Assembly: GCF_000252995.1 (NCBI RefSeq) | Contig: NC_015761.1 | Coordinates: 2,356,001 to 2,420,000, forward strand | DNA: 64,000 nucleotides | Source of the DNA: Salmonella bongori NCTC 12419 | GTDB lineage: Bacteria > Pseudomonadota > Gammaproteobacteria > Enterobacterales > Enterobacteriaceae | Reading direction: 5' to 3' | Made by a program: the position numbers and the translations under genes | The notes under the pieces: generated by a model | Database searches by the model: none | What the model was told of the DNA's origin: nothing | The model's input: only the letters and a program-made list of their open reading frames with translations | In this document: in pieces, positions 43,144 to 52,124 of the stretch | Numbering within the stretch: the first letter of the stretch is position 1 | Layout: the number at the start of each line of letters is the position of its first letter

Positions 43144-45639
43144 TCAGAACGTTAATTCCGCCTCCAGTAATGCCAGAATACTTTCGGCATCATCGGCGGC
43201 AAACAACGACTGACGGAAGCTTTTATTCACCAGCTTACGGGCGAGCTGCGAAAAAACCTTCACATGATTTATCCCTTCCTCCGCCCCGAGCGTCAGCATA
43301 ATGACCAACTCCACGTCTCCCATCTCCGACTGCCAGTCTACAGGTTGTGTGAGGCGCGCAATGCTGATCGACGAGTGGCGGATCCATTGCGATTTCGTAT
43401 GAGGAATAGCCACACCAAAACCGACAGCAGTAGTCACAATCTCCTCACGCTGCCAGACATCTTCTTCGAGTTCAAAGGGGTGTTCAGTACGCCCGTTAAC
43501 GCCAAGGTTGCCGCACAGAAACTGGATAACCTGCTCTTTATTACTGAGCGACTCACCGACAACAATATTTTCCAGCGCCAACAGCGGACGCACCTCTTTT
43601 TCCGGCGCGAATTGATTCAGTAGCGCTTCTATCTCCTGGGCGCTGCGACACTCGCACGCCTGACGCGCCAGCGCCCGACATGCCTGGCTATTCAGATAGC
43701 GTAGCTGGCTTTTCACCGCCGGGATACGTGGACTGCTCATACTCAATTCATCCAGACCCAGCCCCAAAAGTAACGGCAAATAGCGACCTTCTCCCCCCAG
43801 TTCTCCGCAAATACCGACCCACTTCCCCCGTTCATGAGCAACATGGATAATCTGCTGCAGCATCCGTAAAAACGATGGTGTAATTGGATTATACAGCGGC
43901 GAGACCCGCGGATTATTACGATCAACCGCGTACAGATATTGCGTCATATCATTCGAACCGATGCTAAAAAAATCCACTTCATCACAGAAGTGGTCGATGA
44001 TGTAACAAACCGACGGCACTTCAACCATAATCCCCAGTGGAATAGACTGCACATGGCGCAACCTTTCCTCTTTCAGCTCCTCAATCGCTTTTTTCAGTTC
44101 GCTTTTTACCCATAAAATCTGGTCAAGACTATGTACCATCGGAATCATCAACTGTGCATTGCCGGAAACAGCAGCCCGCAAAATAGCGCGAAGTTGAGTG
44201 CGAAAAAGTCCGGAAAATTCAGGGTAGATGCGCACCGCACGATAGCCAAGGAAAGGGTTTTCTTCCTGCGGGATATTGAGATAGCGGATATTTTTATCGC
44301 CGCCAATATCCATTGTACGGAAAATCACAGGTTTCTCGCCCGCCGCCAGCAATACCTGTTGGTAGGCTTCAAACTGCTCCTGCTCATCCGGCGCGCTGTC
44401 GCGATCCATAAACAACATTTCTGTACGAAACAGACCTATTCCTTCCGCACCGTTGGCAAAGGCGCCAGGCGCCTCCAAAGCAGTGCCAATATTCGCCGCG
44501 ATATCGATACGCTGGTTATCCTGCGTACAGGCAAGCAGCGCCGCATCACGCGCCTGCCGTTGTTGCTGTTTATCCGCCAGTTTCTGCGCTACGGCGTAAT
44601 AGCCGAGCACTGCTGCATTTGGGCTAATGGCCAGTACGCCGCACTGCGCATCCAGGACAGCAGGCCGGGTTGCATAGCGGCCAATGGACTCGGCAGACAG
44701 CCCGCTAAGCACCGGGATCGCGGAGGAGCGCGCCAGAATCAAGGTATGTGACGTCCGCCCGGTTTTTTCCAGGATCATGCCGGACAAGTACTGTAAATCA
44801 AGGCTTAAAAACTGGCTGGGCGTCAAGTCTTCCGCCACCAGAATAGTGGGACGTGTTAACACCAGCGCATTACGCGGCTGCCTTTCAGGCCAGGTAATAT
44901 GCAGCAGTTGCTCGCTAATATCACGAATGTCGCTCACCCGCTCGCGCAGATAGTCACTTGCCGAGGCCGAAAGCTGGCTGCAAACCTGCTCCATATTGGC
45001 AATAATCGCCGCGCCCAGCGCCAGATGGCGTTCAACCATTAAGCGCCTGATATTCCCTACGAACTCATCGTCCTGAATCAGCGAAAGATGAGCGCTTAAA
45101 ATGGTTTTACTCTCGCCGTCACGCTCGCGAAGCTGTTGATTAAGCTGTTCCGCCAGCGTCGCCAGACTATTTTCCAGCCGGGTAAGATCCTCCGCGCTTA
45201 CAGGAATGGTGCGGTAGCCCTCCAGGTTATCGCTCTGCCACAGCGTCAGAATCCCTTCGCCAACGCCGCTTGCCAGTACTTCACCGTAAAGCAAATCCGG
45301 GTTCAGGCGAAGCAACGATCGGGGCAGCGGATGCGCCGCCAGTTCGGCGGGCCCAGGCTGTACGCTATCGCTGTCGATAAACTGGTGCGTAAGCCAGGCC
45401 TCCAGTGTTCGTTTAGCCTGTTCTTCGTCACGCCCACTGATGTGCAACGCACAACTGTCATTGAACAACGTACTCGTGCCGATAAGTGCCAACGAGCTTT
45501 TCGCGTCCGCCCGCGTGTTATGGCGATAATTAATAAAAGTAATATCGCTTTGCCACTGGCTACACTGCTCTTTCAACTCCCACGCGGGACGTGCATGAAT
45601 ACCATTAGGCAGCGGGCAGAGAAATTCAATCGTTAACAT
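43144..45639 (-). CDS. fryA: FryA, fused HPr-EI-EIIA PTS protein
   Basis: An 831-aa fusion: HPr-like domain (residues 1-90; phospho-His in NGIHARPAWELKEQ), Enzyme I (residues ~120-660; His in GRTSHTLILARSSAIPVLSG and the closing GICGELGGEGRYLPLLL), and a fructose-type EIIA domain (residues ~690-831; His in VAIPHTKSQWIRHS). It would pass phosphate from PEP to FryB and FryC without the general PTS proteins. The sugar is not established. It is the last gene of the fryBC-ypdFE-fryA operon. Confidence 0.95.
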   Translation of the reverse strand: MLTIEFLCPLPNGIHARPAWELKEQCSQWQSDITFINYRHNTRADAKSSLALIGTSTLFNDSCALHISGRDEEQAKRTLEAWLTHQFIDSDSVQPGPAELAAHPLPRSLLRLNPDLLYGEVLASGVGEGILTLWQSDNLEGYRTIPVSAEDLTRLENSLATLAEQLNQQLRERDGESKTILSAHLSLIQDDEFVGNIRRLMVERHLALGAAIIANMEQVCSQLSASASDYLRERVSDIRDISEQLLHITWPERQPRNALVLTRPTILVAEDLTPSQFLSLDLQYLSGMILEKTGRTSHTLILARSSAIPVLSGLSAESIGRYATRPAVLDAQCGVLAISPNAAVLGYYAVAQKLADKQQQRQARDAALLACTQDNQRIDIAANIGTALEAPGAFANGAEGIGLFRTEMLFMDRDSAPDEQEQFEAYQQVLLAAGEKPVIFRTMDIGGDKNIRYLNIPQEENPFLGYRAVRIYPEFSGLFRTQLRAILRAAVSGNAQLMIPMVHSLDQILWVKSELKKAIEELKEERLRHVQSIPLGIMVEVPSVCYIIDHFCDEVDFFSIGSNDMTQYLYAVDRNNPRVSPLYNPITPSFLRMLQQIIHVAHERGKWVGICGELGGEGRYLPLLLGLGLDELSMSSPRIPAVKSQLRYLNSQACRALARQACECRSAQEIEALLNQFAPEKEVRPLLALENIVVGESLSNKEQVIQFLCGNLGVNGRTEHPFELEEDVWQREEIVTTAVGFGVAIPHTKSQWIRHSSISIARLTQPVDWQSEMGDVELVIMLTLGAEEGINHVKVFSQLARKLVNKSFRQSLFAADDAESILALLEAELTF

Positions 45640-45660
45640 AACTACTCCTTTAGCGCAAAA

Positions 45661-46704
45661 TCAGCATCTGAAATCCGTCAGGCGAGCCACTGTATCGCGC
45701 GTAAGATCGGTAATCAGCGCCGACAACAGCTGCTGTGTTTGCAGAATGTCGCGGCAGTCGGCAATCGAGGCGGCACAGTGTCCGTAGCGAGTGGCGGGGC
45801 CGAGCACCACTGTCGGGACGCCCGTTCCGCTTACATGTACCGCCCCGCCATCCGTGCCACCATTGCTGAACATATCCAGCTGTAGCGGTATCCCCGCCTG
45901 CGCCGCAACGTTCTCAATCCAGGCGGTCAGTTTTGGCGGCGCTATAAGCGATTTATCGCTGAGCACCAGCATTGGCCCCTTACCAATTTGCCGATGATTA
46001 GCCGCACCATAGTCAAAATTTTTCGCCCAACAGGCGGTATCCAGCACAATGGCTAAATCCGGCGCAACGGCGCGGGCCGCCGTTTGACCGCCGCGTAATC
46101 CCACCTCTTCGCTGGAACTGGCTGCCAGCCAGATCTCCGCCGGTAACTCCGCGTCATACCATTCACGCAGCAAGGCTATCAGCAGATAACACCCCAGTCG
46201 GTCATCAAAAGCTTTGCCCATCACCCGCTGATGCGGCAGCACCTGAAACGCGCTATCAAACGTCACACGATCACCAGGACGAACTCCCGCCTCTATCACC
46301 TCGTCACAGGAACGCGCGCCGATATCTACCCGCAATCCACTCACCTCATTACCGTTGCGATCGCCGTCAAGCAGGCCGGGGATTTTGCATTCCTCCCGCG
46401 TGGTGATACGGACCGGCTGGAGCTGCCGCGCCGCCATCCGTACATTGCCTACTGGCAGCACATCAATCGCCCCCGCGGTGGAAATACTGCGCACGATAAA
46501 TCCCACTTCATCCATGTGCGCGCAGATCATGACTTTCGGACCATCCGAGACATTAAGCCGGATCAGTACCGATCCTAAGCCATCGAAGCGCACCTCTTTA
46601 TGCAGGCGATCTGCTTCGTCAAGTAAGATCTGACGAACCTCCTGTTCTGACGCGGCGATCGCATCCGCCTCGCATAGCGCTTTTAATAGCGATAAATCCA
46701 TCAT
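45661..46704 (-). CDS. ypdE: YpdE, M42-family aminopeptidase
   Basis: A 347-aa metallo-aminopeptidase. The M42 metal and catalytic motifs are visible: ICAHMDEVGFIVRS near residue 65, AFDDRLGCYLLIALL near residue 178 and SSSEEVGLRGGQTAARAV near residue 210. E. coli YpdE removes N-terminal residues stepwise from small peptides. Its start overlaps the ypdF stop by 4 bp, placing two peptidases inside a PTS operon. Confidence 0.94.
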   Translation of the reverse strand: MMDLSLLKALCEADAIAASEQEVRQILLDEADRLHKEVRFDGLGSVLIRLNVSDGPKVMICAHMDEVGFIVRSISTAGAIDVLPVGNVRMAARQLQPVRITTREECKIPGLLDGDRNGNEVSGLRVDIGARSCDEVIEAGVRPGDRVTFDSAFQVLPHQRVMGKAFDDRLGCYLLIALLREWYDAELPAEIWLAASSSEEVGLRGGQTAARAVAPDLAIVLDTACWAKNFDYGAANHRQIGKGPMLVLSDKSLIAPPKLTAWIENVAAQAGIPLQLDMFSNGGTDGGAVHVSGTGVPTVVLGPATRYGHCAASIADCRDILQTQQLLSALITDLTRDTVARLTDFRC

Positions 46705-47783
46705 GCGGCTCCTGTCAGTAATACGGTTTTTGGCATGGAATAGAGCACCTCCGCGCCTTCCGGCGTGACCAGCACAATATCTTCTATCCGTACCCCGCCC
46801 TGCTCCGGTAGATAAATGCCCGGTTCCACAGTCAGTAACATCCCTGACTCAAGCACCGTGTGGTCCTCAGGCGAAAAGCGTGGATCTTCATGTACCTCAA
46901 TGCCGATAGAATGGCCTGTGTTATGGGCGAAAAACTCGCCATATCCCGCCCGGTCAATAACGTCGCGCGCGGCGGCATCCACCGCCAGACAGCGCACGCC
47001 GGGACGAATAGCCGCAATGGCGGCAAGCTGCGCCTCAAGGACAATGTGGTAAACGGAAAACAGCGGATGCTCCTGCGGGACGCTGGCGCCGGGTACCAAA
47101 AAGGTGCGGGTCATGTCGGAACAATATCCCTGATACACCGCGCCGAAATCGAGGGTTATCCATTCCCCCGCCGCCACGATTTTACGGCTGGCTTTACCGT
47201 GCGGCAGCGCGCCGCGCCAGCCGCTGGCGACAATCGTATCGAAAGAGGCTTTCTCTGCGCCGCGTTGACACATAAACCACTCCAGCTCAGCGGCAATCTC
47301 CCGCTCGCTTTGGCCTGGCGCGATAAAGCGGCGAATATGCTCCGCCCCCGCATCGGCAATGCGACACGCCTCACGGATGCAGTCGATTTCCGCCGCCGTT
47401 TTAATGTGCCGTAGAGCGTCAATGGAGACGCTGGTCATGGTCACCTGTAATTCCGTCTGCCAGAGACGCGCCGTCTCCCAACTGACCTGCGCGCCTTCAA
47501 ACCCCATCGTTTGCAGATTTTCCGCAGCGATAATGTGGTTCACCAGCGACGTCAGCGTCTGTCCTCCACCAAGCAGATGGATGCAATATCCGTTTGTGCG
47601 CGCTTTTACATCAGCGTAATAACGAGCATCGACCAAAATATGTGCGTGGCGATGGCTGATCAGTACGAACCCTGACCCGCTGGAAATGCCAAGATGCGGC
47701 TGCTTGTTTGGGCGCGAGGAGATCAGTATCGCATCCAGTTGGCGCTCGCTAAGCCATTGGCGAAGCGAAGTCAATAGTGTCAT
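46701..47783 (-). CDS. ypdF: YpdF, M24-family Xaa-Pro aminopeptidase
   Basis: A 360-aa pita-bread peptidase. Metal ligands are recognisable in TLDFGAVYQGYCSDMTR, the HNTGHSIGIEVHEDPRFS stretch and VEPGIYLPEQGGVRIED. E. coli YpdF releases Met or other residues before Pro or Ala. It lies 17 bp after fryC and overlaps ypdE by 4 bp. Confidence 0.94.
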   Translation of the reverse strand: MTLLTSLRQWLSERQLDAILISSRPNKQPHLGISSGSGFVLISHRHAHILVDARYYADVKARTNGYCIHLLGGGQTLTSLVNHIIAAENLQTMGFEGAQVSWETARLWQTELQVTMTSVSIDALRHIKTAAEIDCIREACRIADAGAEHIRRFIAPGQSEREIAAELEWFMCQRGAEKASFDTIVASGWRGALPHGKASRKIVAAGEWITLDFGAVYQGYCSDMTRTFLVPGASVPQEHPLFSVYHIVLEAQLAAIAAIRPGVRCLAVDAAARDVIDRAGYGEFFAHNTGHSIGIEVHEDPRFSPEDHTVLESGMLLTVEPGIYLPEQGGVRIEDIVLVTPEGAEVLYSMPKTVLLTGAA

Positions 47784-47799
47784 GATATGGATCCTTTTT

Positions 47800-49047
47800 T
47801 CACAAGCTTTCGATCAGTAATTTGCCCCGGCGGTACATCAAGTGACGCAGGAAAACGACCATTAGCGCCGTAATAACCGCGCCCAATAAAATGCCCGCGA
47901 TATAGACGCCGAGATGGCTTACCAGCGGCCACGCCCAGATAGCCGATTCAGGAAACCACTGCACTGCGCCCAGCCAGACGGCAACCGACGACCCCACGAT
48001 AGCGCCAACCATATAAGACGGGATCGCGGTGATGGGGCTTTCCAGCGCAAATGGAATTGCCCCTTCACTGATCCCCATAAATGCCAGGAACATTGCTGTT
48101 TTGCCCTGCGGATAAAGCTGGGCGCTGAACAGACGTTTGCCGGTCAGACGGTGGTCGAGCAGCGTCGCCAGCCCCAGCCCAATCGGCGGGATTACGATTG
48201 CAATGGAACGCGCCGTCACCGGTAACACATGGTCAGTGGTAAAACTGAAGGCAACAAATCCTGCGGCTTTGTTAATAGGGCCGCCGAGGTCGATAGCGGT
48301 CGCGGCGGCGATCCCCATCGCGTACATTAATGCCCCTTTTTCACCTGCCGCGGTGAGCAGAGTGCGAATCCCGCCGTTGATCCAGCCACCAAAGGGCGTA
48401 ATGACGTAGTACATCGCCAGCATGACAAAAATGGCGGAGAGGATCGGCAGTAAAAAGGTCGTCTTAAAGGCCAGCAGAAAGTCAGGCAACTGGATTTTTT
48501 GGTTCATCCACTTCACCAGGTATCCCGCGACAATAGAAATAATCAGCGCGCCGATAAACGTTGACGGAACCGGCGCGGTTGTTACCCAATGCAGGCTGGC
48601 CGGATCAAAGTTCAGCACCTGTGTTGGCTGAGTGGACATTAATCCACCGATAAAGCCGGCGGGAAACGCCAGTTTGCCGCCAATGGAATTAGCGACAAAG
48701 GCGGCAAACATCGGGATGGCGAAACCAAACAGCACACCACCGAAAGATTGTGACAACCAGGCGAACTTCAGTAAGGAGAGGTTAAAGCCAGTGAATTTGC
48801 CACTGTTCAGCGCCTCCATGATGCCAGCGTCGGCTGGGATTTCCAGCCAGCTATAAGCGATTAACTGCGAGAAAGCGAGGATCACCCCGCCCATGATTAA
48901 CGTCGGCACCATGCGCGAAATACCGGACATGACGTGCTGTGGTAACTCGCCCCAGAAACTGTTGCGGGAGGCCTCGGCTTTTTTAATTGTCGCTGCCGCG
49001 CCGGATGCACCGGGCGCAATGGTCGCACTGCGTTTTTTAATGGCCAT
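47800..49047 (-). CDS. fryC: FryC, PTS EIIC permease (fructose-like)
   Basis: A 415-aa inner-membrane protein with about ten segments (MSGISRMVPTLIMGGVILAF to LGAVITALMVVFLRHLMY). It has the fructose-type EIIC marks GGKLAFPAGFIGGLM and MGISEGAIPFALESP. It forms the transport channel of the Fry system with FryB. A basic N-terminal tail of about 25 residues precedes the first helix. Gap to fryB 20 bp. Confidence 0.94.
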   Translation of the reverse strand: MAIKKRSATIAPGASGAAATIKKAEASRNSFWGELPQHVMSGISRMVPTLIMGGVILAFSQLIAYSWLEIPADAGIMEALNSGKFTGFNLSLLKFAWLSQSFGGVLFGFAIPMFAAFVANSIGGKLAFPAGFIGGLMSTQPTQVLNFDPASLHWVTTAPVPSTFIGALIISIVAGYLVKWMNQKIQLPDFLLAFKTTFLLPILSAIFVMLAMYYVITPFGGWINGGIRTLLTAAGEKGALMYAMGIAAATAIDLGGPINKAAGFVAFSFTTDHVLPVTARSIAIVIPPIGLGLATLLDHRLTGKRLFSAQLYPQGKTAMFLAFMGISEGAIPFALESPITAIPSYMVGAIVGSSVAVWLGAVQWFPESAIWAWPLVSHLGVYIAGILLGAVITALMVVFLRHLMYRRGKLLIESL

Positions 49048-49067
49048 ATCTGTATCCCTGTCGAGAA

Positions 49068-49394
49068 TTACTGTTGATCGGCGGCAATCATCTCTTCTAT
49101 TTCTTTGATAATGCCCGTTGCGTTTTTAATGGCATCCTGGAGCGTAATCTCATATACATCGCGCGATTCAAAACGCTCGTTATCTTCCGGCGTTACCGCC
49201 ACGGAATGGATAATTAACGTTGCTTCAGCAATGTCCTGTGCCGTAAGACGGTTTTGAATACCATCGGCACCCTGAGTTTCGATTTTGACTTCATATCCCG
49301 CTTCCACAGCCGCCTCTTCCAGCGCCTGCGCCGCCATAAAGGTGTGGGCCAGCCCCATCGGACATGCACAGACAGCAATTAATTTTTTAGTCAT
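49068..49394 (-). CDS. fryB: FryB, PTS EIIB component (fructose-like)
   Basis: A 108-aa cytosolic protein with the EIIB-Fru phospho-cysteine motif ACPMGLAHTFMAAQALEEAA right at the N terminus (Cys12). It takes phosphate from the EIIA part of FryA and phosphorylates the sugar during transport by FryC. First gene of the operon; ribosome site ggaaaacg upstream. Confidence 0.94.
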   Translation of the reverse strand: MTKKLIAVCACPMGLAHTFMAAQALEEAAVEAGYEVKIETQGADGIQNRLTAQDIAEATLIIHSVAVTPEDNERFESRDVYEITLQDAIKNATGIIKEIEEMIAADQQ

Positions 49395-49532
49395 AACGTT
49401 TTCCTCATAATAGTTAACGTGTGAAATTATGACGGCGAGAACCCAGGGATTGTTACCAGACGAATAATGCTTTCACTGGATAAATAATCCCGCTAAGCAA
49501 AAATGTGACGTATGTCGGCATGACGAGTGACG

Positions 49533-49568
49533 GGCGAAAAAAAACCGCGTGAGGCACGCGGTTAGAGA
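49533..49568 (-). terminator. Rho-independent terminator of glk
   Basis: On the minus strand aaccgcgtg-cct-cacgcggtt is followed by ttttttt. It lies about 115 bp after the glk stop and separates glk from fryB. Confidence 0.88.
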
Positions 49569-49584
49569 CTGATAATAAATGTGG

Positions 49585-49678
49585 AAACCACCTGATGGCG
49601 CTGCGCTGACCAGGCTTACAGTAGGGATACTTTTCCAGGCTGGATAACGCTTTTACACCGCCATCCGGCAATGCTCAT
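49585..49678. repeat. REP-like repeat after glk
   Basis: Degenerate inverted REP halves (acctgatggcgctgcgc ... accgccatccggcaat) with ggataacgctttt core, between the glk stop and its terminator. Confidence 0.65.
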
Positions 49679-49683
49679 CTTAC

Positions 49684-50649
49684 TTATAGAATATGGCCTA
49701 ACGCCTGGCGCAGATGTGCCCCGGCTCCCAACAGGCCTGGGTTGTCATGTACAATCAAATAAACTGGAATAGTGTGTACATAATCTTTAAACCGGCCTTT
49801 ATCTTCAAAACCACCGCGGAAACCAGACGCTTTAAAGAATTCCAGGAAACGCGGAACAATGCCGCCAGCAATATAAACGCCGCCGAATGTCCCCATCGTT
49901 AAGGCCAGATCGCCGCCAAATCGCCCTAAAATAACGCAAAAGAGCGACAAAGCACGGCGACAATCGATACAGCTATCGGCCAGGGCGCGCTCGGTAATAT
50001 CTTTCGGACGCAGATTTTCCGGCAGACGGTCATCGGATTTCACAATCGCGCGGTAAAGATTCACCAGTCCCGGTCCGGAAAGAACACGTTCGGCGGAAAC
50101 ATGGCCAATTTCGGCGCGCAATATCTCCAGAATCATAGCCTCTTCTTCGCTGTTAGGCGCAAAATCGACATGTCCGCCTTCGCCTGGAAGGCTAATCCAG
50201 CGTCTGTCCACATGTACCAGATGCGCCACGCCCAGCCCGGTTCCCGCACCGTAGACCGCAATGGGTTTGCCGTCTACCGGTTCGCCGCCGCCGAACTGAA
50301 TGACATGCTCTTTTTTCAGCATCGGGATCGCCATCGATACGGCGGTGAAATCGTTGATAATTTCCAGATGGCTAAAGCCGAGGTTTTTTTTCATTTCTGC
50401 AATAGAAAATGCCCAGGTATGGTTAGTCATCGCTACCCAGTCACCGGTAATCGGACAGGCAATAGCGATACAACCATCTTCCACACTGACGCTATGCTCA
50501 TCGAGATAAACGCGCACCACGGCCTCAAGACTGGGATAATCCAGACCGGAATACGTTTTGGCCTGCGAGATTTCTCCACTGGCGATATCACACAGGGCAA
50601 GCCGTGCGTTAGTGCCGCCTACATCTCCTACTAAAGCATACTTTGTCAT
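49684..50649 (-). CDS. glk: Glk, glucokinase
   Basis: A 321-aa cytosolic kinase that makes glucose-6-phosphate from free glucose and ATP. ATP-binding GDVGGTNARLALCD opens the chain; ITNHTW-like MTNHTWAFS, IINDFTAVSMAIPML with the catalytic Asp, and GLGVAHLV with GEGGHVDFAP for glucose binding follow. Length equals E. coli Glk. Monocistronic, divergent from yfeO. Confidence 0.97.
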   Translation of the reverse strand: MTKYALVGDVGGTNARLALCDIASGEISQAKTYSGLDYPSLEAVVRVYLDEHSVSVEDGCIAIACPITGDWVAMTNHTWAFSIAEMKKNLGFSHLEIINDFTAVSMAIPMLKKEHVIQFGGGEPVDGKPIAVYGAGTGLGVAHLVHVDRRWISLPGEGGHVDFAPNSEEEAMILEILRAEIGHVSAERVLSGPGLVNLYRAIVKSDDRLPENLRPKDITERALADSCIDCRRALSLFCVILGRFGGDLALTMGTFGGVYIAGGIVPRFLEFFKASGFRGGFEDKGRFKDYVHTIPVYLIVHDNPGLLGAGAHLRQALGHIL

Positions 50650-50852
50650 TCTTCTACTGCTCCGCTAAAGTCAAAATAAGTCTTTGTCACACTGTAAATT
50701 CATGGGGGCATAACAACAACGGCCATCAGGCTGACTGCCTATAAATATAGATCTTCATCACAAAATTACTTTCTTGTTTCAGCACCAATTGCAGCAATGT
50801 TGTTGGGCAGGCTGTGCAAAATAGGCATACGACCCCGTGTAAGGAAGAGATT

Positions 50853-52088
50853 ATGCTCCATCCGCGTGCCCGAACGATGCTGTTACTGTCGCTCCCCGCA
50901 CTGATTATTGGCGTAGCGTCAAGTTTACTTTTAATTGCCGCGATGAAAATCGCGTCAGTTTTTCAGCAATTTCTTTGGCAACGCCTGCCTGCCAGTATCG
51001 GCATCGCTTATGATTCGCCATTCTGGATGGTGGGTATACTTACGCTGACCGGGATCGTGGTTGGTTTGATTATCCGTTACAGTCCAGGCCATGCTGGCCC
51101 CGATCCGGCTATCGAACCACTAATCAGTATGCCTGTCTCGCCCTCGGCTCTGCCTGGATTGCTTCTCGCTTTAATCATTGGCCTTGCCGGTGGGGTCAGC
51201 CTGGGACCGGAGCATCCGATAATGACAGTGAATATTGCGTTGGCGGTCGCGTTTGGATCCCGTCTGTTCCCTCGCATCACGGCGTTAGACTGGACGATTC
51301 TGGCCTCGGCAGGCACCATCGGCGCGCTATTCGGCACGCCCGTCGCCGCCGCACTGATTTTCTCGCAAACGCTTAGCGGCGCTAACGATGTTCCCGTGTG
51401 GGATCGCCTGTTTGCGCCCTTAATGGCGGCAGCGGCGGGGTCATTAACCACCAGTCTGTTCTTCCAGCCGCATTTTTCGTTGCCCATTGCCCATTATACG
51501 CAGATGCGGCTGGTGGATATTGCCAGCGGTGCGATTGTCGCAACGATAGCCATTGCCGCAGGGATGGTCGCCGTCTGGTGCCTCCCACGTCTGCATGAGT
51601 TGCTGCATCGGCTGAAAAATCCGGTCCTTATTCTCGGCATAGGTGGTTTTATGCTGGGTATACTGGGCCTCATTGGCGGGCCGCTGACCTTGTTTAAAGG
51701 GCTGGACGAAATGCAACAAATGGCATTTAGCCAGACGCTGGGCGCGGGGGATTATTTTACCTTAGCCATCGTCAAACTGGCCGCGCTGGTTATCGCAGCC
51801 GCGAGCGGCTTTCGCGGCGGGCGCATTTTTCCGGCTGTGTTTATCGGCGCGGCGCTGGGGCTCATGCTCCATGCCCATGTCGACGCCGTTCCGGCGGCCA
51901 TCACGGTTTCCTGCGCGATACTTGGGTTAGTACTGGTGGTAACGCGCGACGGCTGGCTCAGCCTGTTTATGGCGGCAGTCGTCGTACCGGATACCAACCT
52001 GTTGCCGCTGCTGTGTATCGTTATGCTCCCCGCATGGCTATTGCTGGCGGGTAAACCGTTACTGGCCGCCAACCATCACGAGCCTTAA
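50853..52088 (+). CDS. yfeO: YfeO, ClC-family ion channel-like protein
   Basis: A 411-aa membrane protein with about ten segments. It shows ClC-type selectivity motifs: GGVSLGPEHPIMTVNI (GxEHP variant) and FRGGRIFPAVFIGAALG. The ATG at 50853 with ribosome site aaggaagaga is preferred to an upstream start at 50814. E. coli YfeO is a few residues longer. Ion specificity is not established. Confidence 0.93.
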   Translation: MLHPRARTMLLLSLPALIIGVASSLLLIAAMKIASVFQQFLWQRLPASIGIAYDSPFWMVGILTLTGIVVGLIIRYSPGHAGPDPAIEPLISMPVSPSALPGLLLALIIGLAGGVSLGPEHPIMTVNIALAVAFGSRLFPRITALDWTILASAGTIGALFGTPVAAALIFSQTLSGANDVPVWDRLFAPLMAAAAGSLTTSLFFQPHFSLPIAHYTQMRLVDIASGAIVATIAIAAGMVAVWCLPRLHELLHRLKNPVLILGIGGFMLGILGLIGGPLTLFKGLDEMQQMAFSQTLGAGDYFTLAIVKLAALVIAAASGFRGGRIFPAVFIGAALGLMLHAHVDAVPAAITVSCAILGLVLVVTRDGWLSLFMAAVVVPDTNLLPLLCIVMLPAWLLLAGKPLLAANHHEP

Positions 52089-52091
52089 TCC

Positions 52092-52124
52092 GGGGCAACG
52101 GGGAAACATTATCCCCCGTTGCGC
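52092..52124. terminator. Hairpin between convergent yfeO and ipdC
   Basis: caacgggg-aaacattat-ccccgttg overlaps the ipdC stop and follows yfeO by 5 bp. It could end either transcript. Confidence 0.6.
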
